Shown: in pieces, positions 19,868-28,428 of the stretch
Layout: every line of letters starts with the position of its first letter
Position numbering within the stretch: the first letter of the stretch is position 1
The notes under the pieces: model-generated
Database searches by the model: none
What the model was told of the DNA's origin: nothing
What the model saw: only the letters and a program-made list of their open reading frames with translations
Made by a program: the position numbers and the translations under genes
Assembly (NCBI RefSeq): GCF_019038415.1
Contig: NZ_JAFKRG010000047.1
Coordinates: 38,497 to 102,496, forward strand
Direction of reading: 5' to 3'
Source: Synechococcus sp. CCY 9618
Lineage (GTDB): Bacteria; Cyanobacteriota; Cyanobacteriia; PCC-6307; Cyanobiaceae
DNA length: 64,000 nucleotides

Positions 19868-21487
19868 CTACTCCCACTCGATCGTGCCCGGGGGTTTGCT
19901 GGTGATGTCGAGCACCACGCGGTTCACCCCCCGCACCTCGTTGACGATGCGGTTGGAGATCAGCTCCAGCAGGTCGTAGGGCAGCCGCGACCAGTCGGCG
20001 GTCATGCCGTCCTCGGAGGACACGCAGCGCAGCACGATCGGATAGGCGTAGGTGCGCTTGTCGCCCATCACCCCCACACTGCGCACCGGCAGCAGCACGG
20101 CGAAGGCCTGCCAGATCTCGTCGTAGAGGCCGGCGTCGCGCACCTCCTCGCGCACGATCAGATCGGCGTCCCGCAGGATGTCGAGCTTGTCGTCGGTGAC
20201 CTCGCCCAGGATGCGGATCGCCAGGCCGGGACCGGGGAACGGATGGCGCCCCACGATCTCCTGGGGCAGACCAAGGCTGCGGCCCACCTTGCGCACCTCG
20301 TCCTTGAACAGGCGCCGCAGGGGCTCCACCAGCTTGAACTGGAGGTCCTTGGGCAGGCCGCCCACGTTGTGGTGGCTCTTGATCTTCACCGCCACCCGCT
20401 CACCGGTCTTGGGGTCCACGTTGGTGCCGGCCGATTCGATCACATCCGGATAAAGGGTGCCCTGGGCCAGGTAGTCGAAGGGACCGAGGCGGCGGCTCTC
20501 CTCCTCGAACACGCGGATGAACTCAGTGCCGATGATCTTGCGTTTCTCCTCGGGGTCGGTGATGCCGGAGAGCTTGGAAATGAATCGCTCGCGGGCGTTG
20601 ATGTACTCCACGTTGATGTGGAACTGGCGATCGAAGAAATCCATCAGGAACTCGGGCTCGCCTTTGCGCATGAAGCCCTGGTCGATGAACATGCAGGTGA
20701 GCCGATCACCGATGGCCTGATGCAGCAGGAAGGCCAGGGTGGAGGAATCAACGCCGCCCGAGAGGGCCAGCAGGACCCGCTTCTCGCCCACCTGGGCACG
20801 CACCTCATCCACGGCCTCGTCGATGAACGCCGCCGTGGTCCAGTCGGGAATGCAGCCGCAGATGTGATACACGAAATTGCGCAGCATCACCATGCCGCCC
20901 GCGGAGTGCACCACCTCCGGATGGAACTGCACTCCGTAGAGGCGGCGGGCGTGGTCGGCCACCGCCGCTTCGGGGGTGTTGTCGGTGTGGGCCAGCCGCA
21001 CGAAGCCTGTGGGGAGCTCCTGCACCGAATCGCCGTGGCTCATCCACATCGTCGAGCCCTCCTCCACGTTGGTGAGCAGGTCGACCGGGTCGTCCACATG
21101 CAGTGGTGCCTTGCCGTATTCCGCCCGGCCCGCCGCCACCACCGAGCCGCCCAGGTGCTGCACCATCAGCTGCATGCCGTAACAGACCCCCAGCACCGGG
21201 ATGCCCAGCTCCCAGAGGCCAGGGTCACAGGAGGGCGCCCCCTCCTCATAGACGGAATTCGGCCCGCCGCTGAGGATGATCCCCTTCGGCGCCAGGGCCC
21301 TGAGTTCGGCCGCGCTGGTGGTGTAGCCCATCACCAGGGAGAACACTTCGGTCTCCCGCACCCGCCGGGCGATCAGCTCGGAGTACTGGGAGCCGAAGTC
21401 GAGGATGACGATCGCCGGATGGCGGCGGGAGCCGCTGGCATGGTCCCTTTCCGACCCCTGGGGTGCGGCTGACGGCGTTTGGGACAT
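19868..21487 (-). CDS. guaA: GMP synthase (glutamine-hydrolysing)
   Basis: Aminates XMP to GMP using glutamine and ATP. The N-terminal class I amidotransferase domain has the nucleophile Cys in GVCYGMQL and the His/Glu pair in VQFHPEV. The ATP-pyrophosphatase domain has the P-loop LSGGVDSS, and the C-terminal dimerisation domain contains [13 protein letters not shown] and ends in KPPGTIEWE. The ATG at 21487 gives 539 residues with a short Ser/Arg-rich extension before [12 protein letters not shown]; the frame stays open further upstream without family similarity. Confidence 0.97.
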   Translation of the reverse strand: MSQTPSAAPQGSERDHASGSRRHPAIVILDFGSQYSELIARRVRETEVFSLVMGYTTSAAELRALAPKGIILSGGPNSVYEEGAPSCDPGLWELGIPVLGVCYGMQLMVQHLGGSVVAAGRAEYGKAPLHVDDPVDLLTNVEEGSTMWMSHGDSVQELPTGFVRLAHTDNTPEAAVADHARRLYGVQFHPEVVHSAGGMVMLRNFVYHICGCIPDWTTAAFIDEAVDEVRAQVGEKRVLLALSGGVDSSTLAFLLHQAIGDRLTCMFIDQGFMRKGEPEFLMDFFDRQFHINVEYINARERFISKLSGITDPEEKRKIIGTEFIRVFEEESRRLGPFDYLAQGTLYPDVIESAGTNVDPKTGERVAVKIKSHHNVGGLPKDLQFKLVEPLRRLFKDEVRKVGRSLGLPQEIVGRHPFPGPGLAIRILGEVTDDKLDILRDADLIVREEVRDAGLYDEIWQAFAVLLPVRSVGVMGDKRTYAYPIVLRCVSSEDGMTADWSRLPYDLLELISNRIVNEVRGVNRVVLDITSKPPGTIEWE

Positions 21488-21534
21488 CGGCTCGAAGGCG
21501 GCCAGGGCAGGGGACCGGAATCTGTCCCAGCACC

Positions 21535-22641
21535 CTAGGTCGCGCCCCCGAAGCGCTCCATCAGAGCCGCCCCCACCGGTCCGCACATCCGCAGCCGCCG
21601 CCGCCGGTCGAACAGAGCCGCCCCCACGACGATCGGCCCGGCAGCGTGGCTGGCCAGGTAAGCCTGGCAGCGGGTTTCGATGGTGGCCGCGATCCGCCCC
21701 CGCAGGCGCCCGGCCAGGGCGGGATCGGCCTGCTCCAGCTCGTTCAGCCCCGCCTCCACCGTGGCGGCCCCGAGCAGCGCCGTGAGCACCGCGCCGCCCG
21801 CCCCCTCCAGGGCCGCCAGGGCGGTGAGCACCTCGGCGCGGCCGTCGGCCAGGTGGTGGTGGGTGTGGAAGATGCCACCGGCCAGCTTGATCAGCTTGCC
21901 CTGGTAGCCGAACAGCAGCAGCCTCTCCACCCCTCTTTCGGCGGCCGCCACCAGCACCGGGCCGAGCCAGTTGCCCGCCTTGAGCAGCAGCGATGGCGGC
22001 AGCCCCAGCCGCGGGGCGAGATCGAGGCCGTTCTCGCCGATCACCAGCACCAGATCACCGCTGAAACCCGGCGCCGCCGCCCGCTCGGCCAGCGCGGCGA
22101 GGGTGCGGCCCAGCTGATCGGGATCGGCGCCGGCCTGCACCTCCGCCTGGGTGCCGATCAGGGCGAGGCCCTCCACCACGCCGAAGGCGGCGTTGCTGGT
22201 GCGCTCCGCCAGGCGACGGCCATCGGGCAGCACCAGGGTGAGGGCGAGCCGCCGGCCGGCCGGCACGAGGGGCCGCAGGTTCACCTCCAGCAGGCTGCGG
22301 GCATAGGCGGACAGGCAGGCCTGGCCCGTGGCCTCGTGCACCCCCACCCCCTCGCCGGGCTCGAGCTGCAGCCAGTCGTCGGCGTCAGCGTCCTCGCCGG
22401 GCCCGGGAGGCGGCAGCCAGCGGGCGCTCACCCACACCACCAGGCCGCGGGTGAGGTCGAGCCCCTCGCCCGGATCACAGCAGCTCTCCCCCAGAGCCAG
22501 CCCTTCGCCCAGCCGGGCGGCGGCCCGCACCGGGATCGGCACCACCCCGGGAGGCTGCAGCAGCTCCAGGGCCACCGAGGCCGTGAAAGGATCCCCCCGC
22601 AGGGCGCCCAGGGCCGCACGGGCGGCGGCCGCCAGCCACAC
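21535..22641 (-). CDS. cbiD: Cobalt-precorrin-5B C1-methyltransferase CbiD (N-terminus uncertain)
   Basis: Anaerobic-route corrin enzyme of cobalamin (here probably pseudocobalamin) biosynthesis. Typical segments are [75 protein letters not shown] and the C-terminal nucleotide-like [12 protein letters not shown]. The first ordinary start is GTG 22641, yet family-like sequence (RGFTLP before VWLAAAA) continues upstream in frame for 24 codons to a TAA at 22714-22716 with no ATG, GTG or TTG. Translation may use a rare start (ATC or CTG), or the 5' end contains an error or frameshift. Confidence 0.87.
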   Translation of the reverse strand: MWLAAAARAALGALRGDPFTASVALELLQPPGVVPIPVRAAARLGEGLALGESCCDPGEGLDLTRGLVVWVSARWLPPPGPGEDADADDWLQLEPGEGVGVHEATGQACLSAYARSLLEVNLRPLVPAGRRLALTLVLPDGRRLAERTSNAAFGVVEGLALIGTQAEVQAGADPDQLGRTLAALAERAAAPGFSGDLVLVIGENGLDLAPRLGLPPSLLLKAGNWLGPVLVAAAERGVERLLLFGYQGKLIKLAGGIFHTHHHLADGRAEVLTALAALEGAGGAVLTALLGAATVEAGLNELEQADPALAGRLRGRIAATIETRCQAYLASHAAGPIVVGAALFDRRRRLRMCGPVGAALMERFGGAT

Positions 22642-22771
22642 CGGCAGGGTGAAGCCCCGCTGGGGCGCATCAGGGAAGGGCGGGGAGGTGATGGGCGTGG
22701 GGAACGCTGTTTTTTATGGTGGTCGATCGCCTTGCCACCGCCGGGCCCGCGCTCCCTCTTCCCCACAGCTC

Positions 22772-23923
22772 ATGCAGGACAAGCTCACACTGATGATCCC
22801 CGGCCCCACCCCGGTGCCGGAGACCGTCCTGCAGGCCATGGCCCGCCACCCGATCGGCCACCGCAGCGGCGATTTCCAGAAGATCGTGCGCCGCACCACC
22901 GAGCAGCTGCAGTGGCTGCACCAGACGACGGCCCCCGTGCTGGTGCTCACCGGCAGCGGCACCGCGGCGATGGAGGCGGCGATCGTCAACACCCTCAGCC
23001 GCGGCGACCGGGTGCTCTGCGGCGACAACGGCAAGTTCGGCGAACGCTGGGTGAAGGTGGCGCAGGCCTACGGGCTGACCGTGGAGGTGATCAAGGCCGA
23101 GTGGGGCCAGCCCCTCGACCCGGAGGCCTTCCGCGCCGCCCTGGAGGCAGATACCGGCAAGGAGATCCGGGCCGTGATCCTCACCCACTCGGAAACCTCC
23201 ACCGGGGTGATCAACGATCTGCAGGCCATCGCCGGCCACGTGCGGGCCCACGGCACGGCCCTCACCATCGCCGACTGCGTCACCAGCCTGGGCGCCTGCG
23301 ACGTGCCCATGGACGCCTGGGGCGTGGACGTGATCGGCTCCGGGTCCCAGAAGGGCTACATGATGCCGCCGGGCCTCAGCTTCGTGGCCATGGGCGAGCG
23401 GGCCTGGGAGGCGTACAAACGCTCCGATCTGCCCAAGTTCTATCTGGACCTTGGCAAGTACCGCAAGGCGGCCGACGACGACAGCAACCCCTTCACCCCG
23501 GCCATCAACCTCTACTTCGCCCTCGAGGCGGCCCTGACGATGATGCAGCAGGAGGGCCTGGAGGCGATCTTCGCCCGCCATGCCCGCCACCGCCGCGCCA
23601 CCCAGGCGGCCATGAAGGCCATCGGCCTGCCCCTCTATGCGGCCGAGGGCCACGGCAGCCCGGCGATCACCGCCGTGGCCCCCGAGGGCATCGACGCCGA
23701 GAGCCTGCGCAAGCAGGTGAAGGAGCGCTTCGACATCCTGCTGGCCGGCGGCCAGGACCACCTCAAGGGCAAGGTGTTCCGCATCGGCCACCTGGGCTTC
23801 GTCTGCGACCGCGACGTGCTCACCGCCGTGGCGGCCATCGAGGCCACCCTGCAGGGCCTGGGCCTGGGCAAGGTGACCACCGGAGCGGGCGTGGCAGCGG
23901 CGGCGGCCGAACTGGCCCGCTGA
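22772..23923 (+). CDS. Class V aminotransferase (alanine-glyoxylate/serine-pyruvate type)
   Basis: PLP-dependent transaminase, the likely partner being glyoxylate/serine metabolism in photorespiration. The family is often misnamed 'soluble hydrogenase small subunit' in cyanobacteria. The start is typical (LTLMIPGPTPVPETVLQAM). GHRSGDF and LTGSGTAAMEAA bind the cofactor phosphate, SLGACDVPMD contains the ring-binding Asp region, and GSGSQKGYMMPPGL carries the Schiff-base Lys. Its 383 residues are full length. It is divergent from cbiD; the 130-nt gap contains a T-run at about 22709-22715. Confidence 0.92.
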   Translation: MQDKLTLMIPGPTPVPETVLQAMARHPIGHRSGDFQKIVRRTTEQLQWLHQTTAPVLVLTGSGTAAMEAAIVNTLSRGDRVLCGDNGKFGERWVKVAQAYGLTVEVIKAEWGQPLDPEAFRAALEADTGKEIRAVILTHSETSTGVINDLQAIAGHVRAHGTALTIADCVTSLGACDVPMDAWGVDVIGSGSQKGYMMPPGLSFVAMGERAWEAYKRSDLPKFYLDLGKYRKAADDDSNPFTPAINLYFALEAALTMMQQEGLEAIFARHARHRRATQAAMKAIGLPLYAAEGHGSPAITAVAPEGIDAESLRKQVKERFDILLAGGQDHLKGKVFRIGHLGFVCDRDVLTAVAAIEATLQGLGLGKVTTGAGVAAAAAELAR

Positions 23924-24022
23924 GGGGCGGGGCGTTCGTCGCCCCCCTCTGTAAAGGAAGGGCCACCGCACCTGGACGCCGCAGAGGATCGACTTACGTT
24001 CTCACTGGACGCTTCTGATGCC

Positions 24023-24463
24023 ATGCGGCTCCTTCCCCTCGCTGTCGCCCTCTGCCTGGGCCTGGCGGCCACAGGCTGCCAGCGGGATGACCTTTCCCAG
24101 CGGGAGGCAAAGACCGAAGCGAAGATCTGCACTGAGCTGGCCACGGTGGGCACGGCAATGGAGCAGGTGGCGGCCCTCAAGCCCAGCTCCACCGTGGGTG
24201 AGGCCCAGGCCGCCCAGGACAACCTGAGCCAGGCCGTGGCGGCCCTGGAGAACTCCGAGAACCAGCTGGAGCAGATCAGGGTGGAGGCCTTCCGCAAGCT
24301 GCTGCAGGGCTTCCAGGGAGAGGTCGCCAAAGCCGCCGCCAACAAGGGCCAGACCCTGGAGCAGGCCGCCACCGAACTGCAGGTCAAGGCCACGCCGGTG
24401 ATCGCCGCCCGCCGGGCCCTGTCGGCGGCAGTGCAGTGCGAGGAGCCGGCCGCCAGACCCTGA
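24023..24463 (+). CDS. Small lipoprotein of unknown function
   Basis: 146 residues with a type II signal peptide: hydrophobic LLPLAVALCLGLAATGC with the lipidated Cys at about residue 19. The mature part is almost entirely helical and rich in Ala, Glu and Gln (for example AALENSENQLEQIRVEAF), consistent with a coiled coil or four-helix bundle. It is probably membrane-attached at the periplasmic face. No family recognised. It ends 41 nt before tRNA-Gly and has core-like base composition. Confidence 0.7.
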   Translation: MRLLPLAVALCLGLAATGCQRDDLSQREAKTEAKICTELATVGTAMEQVAALKPSSTVGEAQAAQDNLSQAVAALENSENQLEQIRVEAFRKLLQGFQGEVAKAAANKGQTLEQAATELQVKATPVIAARRALSAAVQCEEPAARP

Positions 24464-24504
24464 GCGGCCAGGGAGGGCCCAGGCCCTTGCTACAGTCAGC
24501 CTGT

Positions 24505-24576
24505 GCGGGTGTAATTCAGTGGTAGAATGTCAGCTTCCCAAGCTGAACGTCGCCGGTTCGAGTCCGGTCACCCGCT
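24505..24576 (+). tRNA. tRNA-Gly, anticodon CCC
   Basis: A 72-nt cloverleaf without encoded CCA. The acceptor stem GCGGGTG (24505-24511) pairs with CACCCGC (24569-24575), with discriminator T. The D-arm contains TTCAGTGGTAGAA. The anticodon stem TCAGC/GCTGA surrounds loop TTCCCAA with anticodon CCC (24537-24539), reading GGG. The T-arm is GCCGG-TTCGAGT-CCGGT, with one G-T pair. A TACAGT at 24491-24496 may be its -10 element. GGG is well used in a genome this GC-rich. Confidence 0.95.
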
Positions 24577-24757
24577 TGATGGAAAACGAAGCAAGAAATT
24601 GTCCATTGATAGATTTTATATCATAGGAAGATAGAACCTTCGTGGCATCAGTGATGCGCGAAAGTCAGTTCTCGATGGTCTCGATAATCCGCCGGCGGTA
24701 GACCATAACGGCGGGTGACACCCCTCTCTCCATCAGGCAGATCATCCATCCGCTGCC
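24577..24757. other. AT-richer gap behind tRNA-Gly
   Basis: No coding sequence seen. The first 90 nt after the tRNA are clearly richer in A/T than anything nearby (for example TAGATTTTATATCATAGG). An imperfect palindrome at 24639-24662 is listed separately. The tRNA 3' part is not repeated here or in the next 3 kb by eye, apart from an 8-nt inverted match (GCGGGTGA, 24711-24718), so no attachment site can be claimed. Confidence 0.5.
24639..24662. repeat. Imperfect palindrome (hairpin)
   Basis: GCATCA-G-TGATGC (24645-24657) is a perfect 6-bp inverted repeat, extended by TTCG (24639-24642) pairing with CGAA (24659-24662). The strand end has no T-tract. It lies 63-86 nt behind the tRNA and could be an operator or an RNA hairpin. 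Confidence 0.5.
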
Positions 24758-25672
24758 TCACCAGGGATCAAGTTTCAGCTCGGGGCTTGATCCCCTTCCA
24801 GTGGTCATGCCACCACCTCCCGCTGCAGAGTGTTGGCGCCTGCACCGGCCCTGCGCCGTGGTGAGGAGCGATGCAGCCAGGCTCTGGCGCCAGGGGCTGG
24901 GCAGCTGCCAGTGATCGGCCCCCCGCAGGATGCGGCCTGCGTAGTCGGCGGTGGCCGCCAGCCCCTCGCTCCGGGCCTGGGGCACCGGCACGTAGGTCAG
25001 CACGTCAAAGCGCTCGCCGGCCTCGGTGGTGACCGCCACGGTCTGGCGTTCGTAATGGCGGCCTGTACCCGCCCCTTCGCAGCGATCGATCTCCGCCAGG
25101 TCGTCCGGGCCCAGGTGGTGCACCACCCCCCAGCAGTGGCTGCCCGCCTCGGCGATGATGCCGGCACAGCCGGCGCCGGTGATGGAGCGCTTGTTGATCC
25201 CCCAGCGCCAGCCCTCCAGCCGGGCCACCAGCCCGTGGCCGTCCCAGCCGGGGCAGCGCTGCCGCAGCCGCAGCGGATCCATGTTCGAGCCGTAGCTGAA
25301 CACCGGCGCGGACCACCAGTCGCCGAGGAGTACCGGATCCTTCCCGGCCACCTGCTCAGGGGCTCCGTGATACACCCAAGCCTCACGGCCGTCGCTCAGC
25401 GGCAACCGGCGGCGGTCGTGGACGTGCGGGTAGCCCTCGAGGGCATCAAGGGCGGCCAGGCCGGCATCGTCCACCCGGTACACCTCGCCGTGGATGCTGC
25501 CCCCCGCGGCCGGATCGAGCACCGCCATGGGAAAGGCGCCGAGGGAGTGAAGCCTGGCGCCCGCCAGGCGGGCACGACCCTCGAACGCCGCACCCTCCAG
25601 ACAGCCATGGTGATGGAGACCGCGCTTGTGGGAGCCATACACGAAGACATCAGCCACCACTGCGCCATCCAA
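24758..25672 (-). CDS. Two fused gamma-glutamylcyclotransferase-like (AIG2/GGCT) domains
   Basis: 304-residue protein with two tandem GGCT-fold units. The first begins VFVYGSHKRG (residues 10-18) and the second VFSYGSNMDP (about 126-134). Both have the family's YGS substrate loop. The conserved catalytic Glu is plausible in ALEGYP of the first unit and in EIDRCEG of the second. Members cyclise gamma-glutamyl amino acids to 5-oxoproline or act on other gamma-glutamyl amines; the substrate is unknown. The C-terminal 40 residues are low-complexity and Gly/Ser-rich. It stops near tRNA-Gly and lies 3 nt downstream of the exported-protein gene. Confidence 0.78.
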   Translation of the reverse strand: MDGAVVADVFVYGSHKRGLHHHGCLEGAAFEGRARLAGARLHSLGAFPMAVLDPAAGGSIHGEVYRVDDAGLAALDALEGYPHVHDRRRLPLSDGREAWVYHGAPEQVAGKDPVLLGDWWSAPVFSYGSNMDPLRLRQRCPGWDGHGLVARLEGWRWGINKRSITGAGCAGIIAEAGSHCWGVVHHLGPDDLAEIDRCEGAGTGRHYERQTVAVTTEAGERFDVLTYVPVPQARSEGLAATADYAGRILRGADHWQLPSPWRQSLAASLLTTAQGRCRRQHSAAGGGGMTTGRGSSPELKLDPW

Positions 25673-25675
25673 TCA

Positions 25676-26182
25676 CTAACGGCAGCCCTGCACCGAGATC
25701 CTGTAGCTGTAGCCCAAGGCATCCGGGTCGCTGCTGGCGCCCACCTTGAAGTTCATCTCCGTGGCCACCTTGCCGGGGACGGCGGGATAGGGGCCGAACA
25801 TGCGCCCGGTGCCGATCGAAGGGCTCAGGGTTTCGTTGAACACCTGCAGGTTGCTGCCGTCGCTGAATTTCATGTACCCCTCCACCGGATAGCTGGCATT
25901 CGCATCGGAGGAATTGGCCGTGAAGAAGAACTTATAACTGCTGTAGGGCCGGGTCACCAGAAAGTCCGTGTTCCAGTTGGTGTTGCCGATGATCTTTCCG
26001 GGTCCCACCGTTTTGGCCACCACCGGAGTCATGCCCTTGCCGCCGATCGGCGGCAGAAAGGTGCAGCGCGATTGGGCCAGACCAGCTGCCGGGGCCTGGA
26101 CTTCAAGAGCGATCAGGGCTGCGCCGCAGGCCAGCGCCAGACGAAGGAAGGAACGGCTGAGCATCAATCCCGTAGCAATCAT
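25676..26182 (-). CDS. Exported protein of unknown function
   Basis: About 168 residues with a signal peptide (LRLALACGAALIALEV, likely cut after GLAQS). The mature part of about 130 residues is beta-rich, Asn/Ser/Tyr-rich and poor in charge, with two Cys (near the mature N-terminus, SRCTF, and at the very end, VQGCR) that could form a disulfide. The start is 26182 or 26164. I recognise no family. The base composition is a little less GC-rich than neighbours, and it sits in the accessory run behind tRNA-Gly. Confidence 0.6.
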   Translation of the reverse strand: MIATGLMLSRSFLRLALACGAALIALEVQAPAAGLAQSRCTFLPPIGGKGMTPVVAKTVGPGKIIGNTNWNTDFLVTRPYSSYKFFFTANSSDANASYPVEGYMKFSDGSNLQVFNETLSPSIGTGRMFGPYPAVPGKVATEMNFKVGASSDPDALGYSYRISVQGCR

Positions 26183-26262
26183 CTTGACTGGAGCATGCCA
26201 CGGGGGCGAGGCGGCCGACAAGTTGCCGCAACCCCTTGGTGCCGAAGAGCCGCCCGCCCGTC

Positions 26263-26649
26263 TCAGCGGAGGCCGACGAACAACAGCAGCAGCGTCACCA
26301 TGCCGATCGCCGTGAGGGCGATGGCGGTGGCGACGCCGATGGAGGTCTGGTCGCTGTAGAGGAAGTCGTCGCGTTTCAGCTGCCGCAGGATCTTCAGGTG
26401 CTGGCGGGTGGCCGCCGCCATCGCCAGGATGCCGGTGAGCACGAACCCCATTGACACCAGCCGCACCCCGAGCCCGGAGGAGGCCTGGCCATCGAGCTGG
26501 GCACTGCGGATCGCCGCGATGATCTTGTCGAGGCCGAAGCCAAAGCTGATCAGCGCCAGACAGGTGCGGATCCAGGCCATCAGCGTGCGCTCCGCCGCAG
26601 CCCGGTTGCGCTCCTTGGCCAGCTCGTTGGCGAGATTCACGGTCCTCAC
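26263..26649 (-). CDS. DUF202 family membrane protein (YidH-like)
   Basis: 128 residues with three transmembrane helices (about 25-45, 68-88 and 103-125). The family N-terminal hallmark NRAAAERTLMAWIRTCLALISFGF is present in pattern (Arg-Thr-Leu-x-Ala-Trp-x-Arg-Thr before the first helix), and the short ATRQHLKILRQL cytosolic loop is typical. The molecular function of DUF202 proteins is unknown; in eukaryotes a related domain occurs in vacuolar transporter chaperones. No operon partner is evident. Confidence 0.85.
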   Translation of the reverse strand: MRTVNLANELAKERNRAAAERTLMAWIRTCLALISFGFGLDKIIAAIRSAQLDGQASSGLGVRLVSMGFVLTGILAMAAATRQHLKILRQLKRDDFLYSDQTSIGVATAIALTAIGMVTLLLLFVGLR

Positions 26650-26693
26650 GCTCGCTGGGTGGGCCTCAGCCCACCACCGGATCGACTCCAGCC

Positions 26694-26882
26694 TCAGGCA
26701 CGGGGTTTGATCAGCTGCAACACCTGGGGGCCGAGGCCAACGGCGCGCCTCTCACAGTCGAGAGCCTCCAGGATGGCCCGGGCCGAAGCCTCCAGCTCGC
26801 CCTCCCGGGCCGCCGCGCGGGCGCGTTCATCAAGAGTGGCCGCCTGGAACAGAAGGCGCTGACGGGCGCTGGAATCGGGCGC
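26694..26882 (-). CDS. Small helical protein of unknown function
   Basis: A 62-residue protein predicted from the ATG at 26882: a helix with LDERARAAAREGELEASA, then ILEALDCERRAVGLGPQVLQLIKPR. The pattern of acidic, basic and Ala residues is protein-like and differs from antisense shadow frames, and the C-terminal LGPQVLQLIKPR resembles short cyanobacterial proteins I have seen without assigned function. The longer frame to 26996 adds a Ser/Thr/Pro-rich stretch without character. No RBS decides the start. Confidence 0.5.
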   Translation of the reverse strand, partial: APDSSARQRLLFQAATLDERARAAAREGELEASARAILEALDCERRAVGLGPQVLQLIKPRA

Positions 26883-27146
26883 CATCGCAGCACAGGAACC
26901 GGGGCGCTGGGGACGCGTTGATGTCCAGGCGATAGTCGTAGGAGTACTGGTAGCAATCATCATCGGCGAAGGATTCGCACCATTAAAAGCAGACACAACA
27001 TGGGGCTGGAATGCATCAGACCCCGTCGTTGTTTCACCTTACCTCACAACACATCCCTGAGAGTCCTCTTCGCGAACAAGGCGAAGCAAAACGGCATCTG
27101 GAACAACATCTCCAGCAGCCGTGATCGCCATCACGTCAGCTGCAGC

Positions 27147-27416
27147 TCAGGTGCCGGGCTCCTCCTGATTGCCGCCCAGGGCCGCGATCTGGGAGCGGAG
27201 CAGGGCCGAACGCTGCAGATCTCCCCTGGTCAGGGCAACGGCAAGGGCGAATTCAAGTTTTTCCAGCTGATGGTCTCCCTCTTCGTGGGAGGGGTTGCGT
27301 AACTGGCAATGGACGGCCTGAGCGGAGGGCCGTGAGCCGCCGTTCGGGGAATGGAGGGAGCCGGAGGAGGACTGGAAAGGGGAGGTGGGGAAGGCCATGA
27401 CCCGCTTTCTTTTCAT
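27147..27416 (-). CDS. Small hypothetical protein with C-terminal helical hairpin
   Basis: Up to 89 residues (from 27416, or 83 from 27398). The first half is Ser/Pro-rich and featureless. The second half (EKLEFALAVALTRGDLQRSALLRSQIAALGG) looks like a two-helix unit with A-x-x-R-G-D-L-x-x-x-x-x-L-R-x-Q-I spacing, similar to UvrB/UvrC-interaction-type hairpins. That resemblance is by eye only. Similar in size and style to the small gene at 26694. Confidence 0.4.
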   Translation of the reverse strand: MKRKRVMAFPTSPFQSSSGSLHSPNGGSRPSAQAVHCQLRNPSHEEGDHQLEKLEFALAVALTRGDLQRSALLRSQIAALGGNQEEPGT

Positions 27417-27446
27417 TTTGCCACCCCTGGCCAGGGGGGTGCGCCC

Positions 27447-27731
27447 TCAGGCTGCGGAGGGATAGCCGACCCGGTCGTGACTAGCGTCAGTGGCCGACGC
27501 TTCCACGGTCCCATCGATCTCCAGCAGGTGGCGGCAGTCCTGCAGCAGCCGCTCGACGTTGTCGAGGCTGGCCAGCTCTTCAGGCTCCGGCTGGGTCTGG
27601 CGTGATGCCTGCAGCTCCATCGCCGCCAGACGCTGCTCCAGCGTCACCAGACGCTGGGAGAGGGCGTGAATGGTTTCGGCGAGATCTTCGGCGTTGCGGC
27701 TGATCCGGAACGACACCGAGGCGGGAGCCAT
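27447..27731 (-). CDS. Small coiled-coil protein of unknown function
   Basis: 94 residues from the ATG at 27731. A heptad-patterned helix (about 12-42, with AETIHALSQRLVTLEQRLAA) predicts a coiled coil. It is followed by a spacer and SLDNVERLLQDCRHLLEI, a second helix seen in small picocyanobacterial proteins. The tail is Ser/Ala/Asp-rich. The longer open frame to 28562 is antisense to the AbrB-type gene and is rejected. Probably cytoplasmic; no function can be assigned. Confidence 0.6.
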   Translation of the reverse strand: MAPASVSFRISRNAEDLAETIHALSQRLVTLEQRLAAMELQASRQTQPEPEELASLDNVERLLQDCRHLLEIDGTVEASATDASHDRVGYPSAA

Positions 27732-27842
27732 GGCAGAGAGAGCGGCTGTGCTGCACCGCATGACAACACACCCGGAGGGCCCTCTCAAGCGCCGCCGGCA
27801 GGGATCTCCCAGACTGGGCCCTCCTGAATGGACCCCCGGCGG

Positions 27843-28364
27843 ATGAACCATCCCTGGCATCTGCTGATGTACGTGATGGCGGGACTCGCCGGAGGCCTGC
27901 TGGCCCTGCGCACCGGCATCCCGGCGGCCCCCCTGGCCGGCGCCCTGCTGGGAGCCGCCCTGGTGAGCGTGACCGGACGGCTTGAAGTGGCCCAGTGGCC
28001 GATCGGCTCCCGCACCCTGCTGGAGATCGGCATCGGCACGGTGATCGGCACCGGCCTCACCGGCACGGCCCTGATTGAACTGCGTCAGCTGTGGCGGCCG
28101 GCGATCATCATCACCATCACCCTGGTGCTCACCGGCCTGGTGCTGGGCCTGGGCTGCAGCCGGCTGATGGGCATCGACCCGGTGGTCGCCCTGCTCGGGG
28201 CCGCCCCAGGGGGCATCAGCGGCATGAGCCTGGTCGGAGCCGAGTTCGGCGTCGGAGCCGCGGTCGCCACCCTGCACGCGGTGCGACTGATCACGGTGCT
28301 GATGATCCTGCCGCTCGTGGTGAAGCTGGTGCTGCCGGCCGCCGCGGCCCCGCCCGGCAGCTGA
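27843..28364 (+). CDS. Half-size AbrB-type (PF05145) membrane protein
   Basis: 173 residues, almost all hydrophobic, with about five transmembrane helices. Motif GAAPGGISGMSLVGAEFG followed by HAVRLITVLMILPLVV matches the repeated unit of the AbrB/'ammonia monooxygenase-like' membrane family. Those proteins are normally around 340-380 residues with two such units; this has one and so may work as a dimer. The start at 27843 is chosen over 27828 because it begins MNHPWHLL just before the first helix. Substrate unknown. It is divergent from the coiled-coil gene. Confidence 0.75.
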   Translation: MNHPWHLLMYVMAGLAGGLLALRTGIPAAPLAGALLGAALVSVTGRLEVAQWPIGSRTLLEIGIGTVIGTGLTGTALIELRQLWRPAIIITITLVLTGLVLGLGCSRLMGIDPVVALLGAAPGGISGMSLVGAEFGVGAAVATLHAVRLITVLMILPLVVKLVLPAAAAPPGS

Positions 28365-28428
28365 CCCCCCCTGGACAGGGCGGCTGGTGTCGATACGTTG
28401 GGCCACTCCGCTCTTTCCTACGGGTCCG

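Noticed and set aside
24505..24576. tRNA-Gly as a proven integration site
   Set aside because: No second copy of its 3' end and no integrase gene were found in the following 3 kb.
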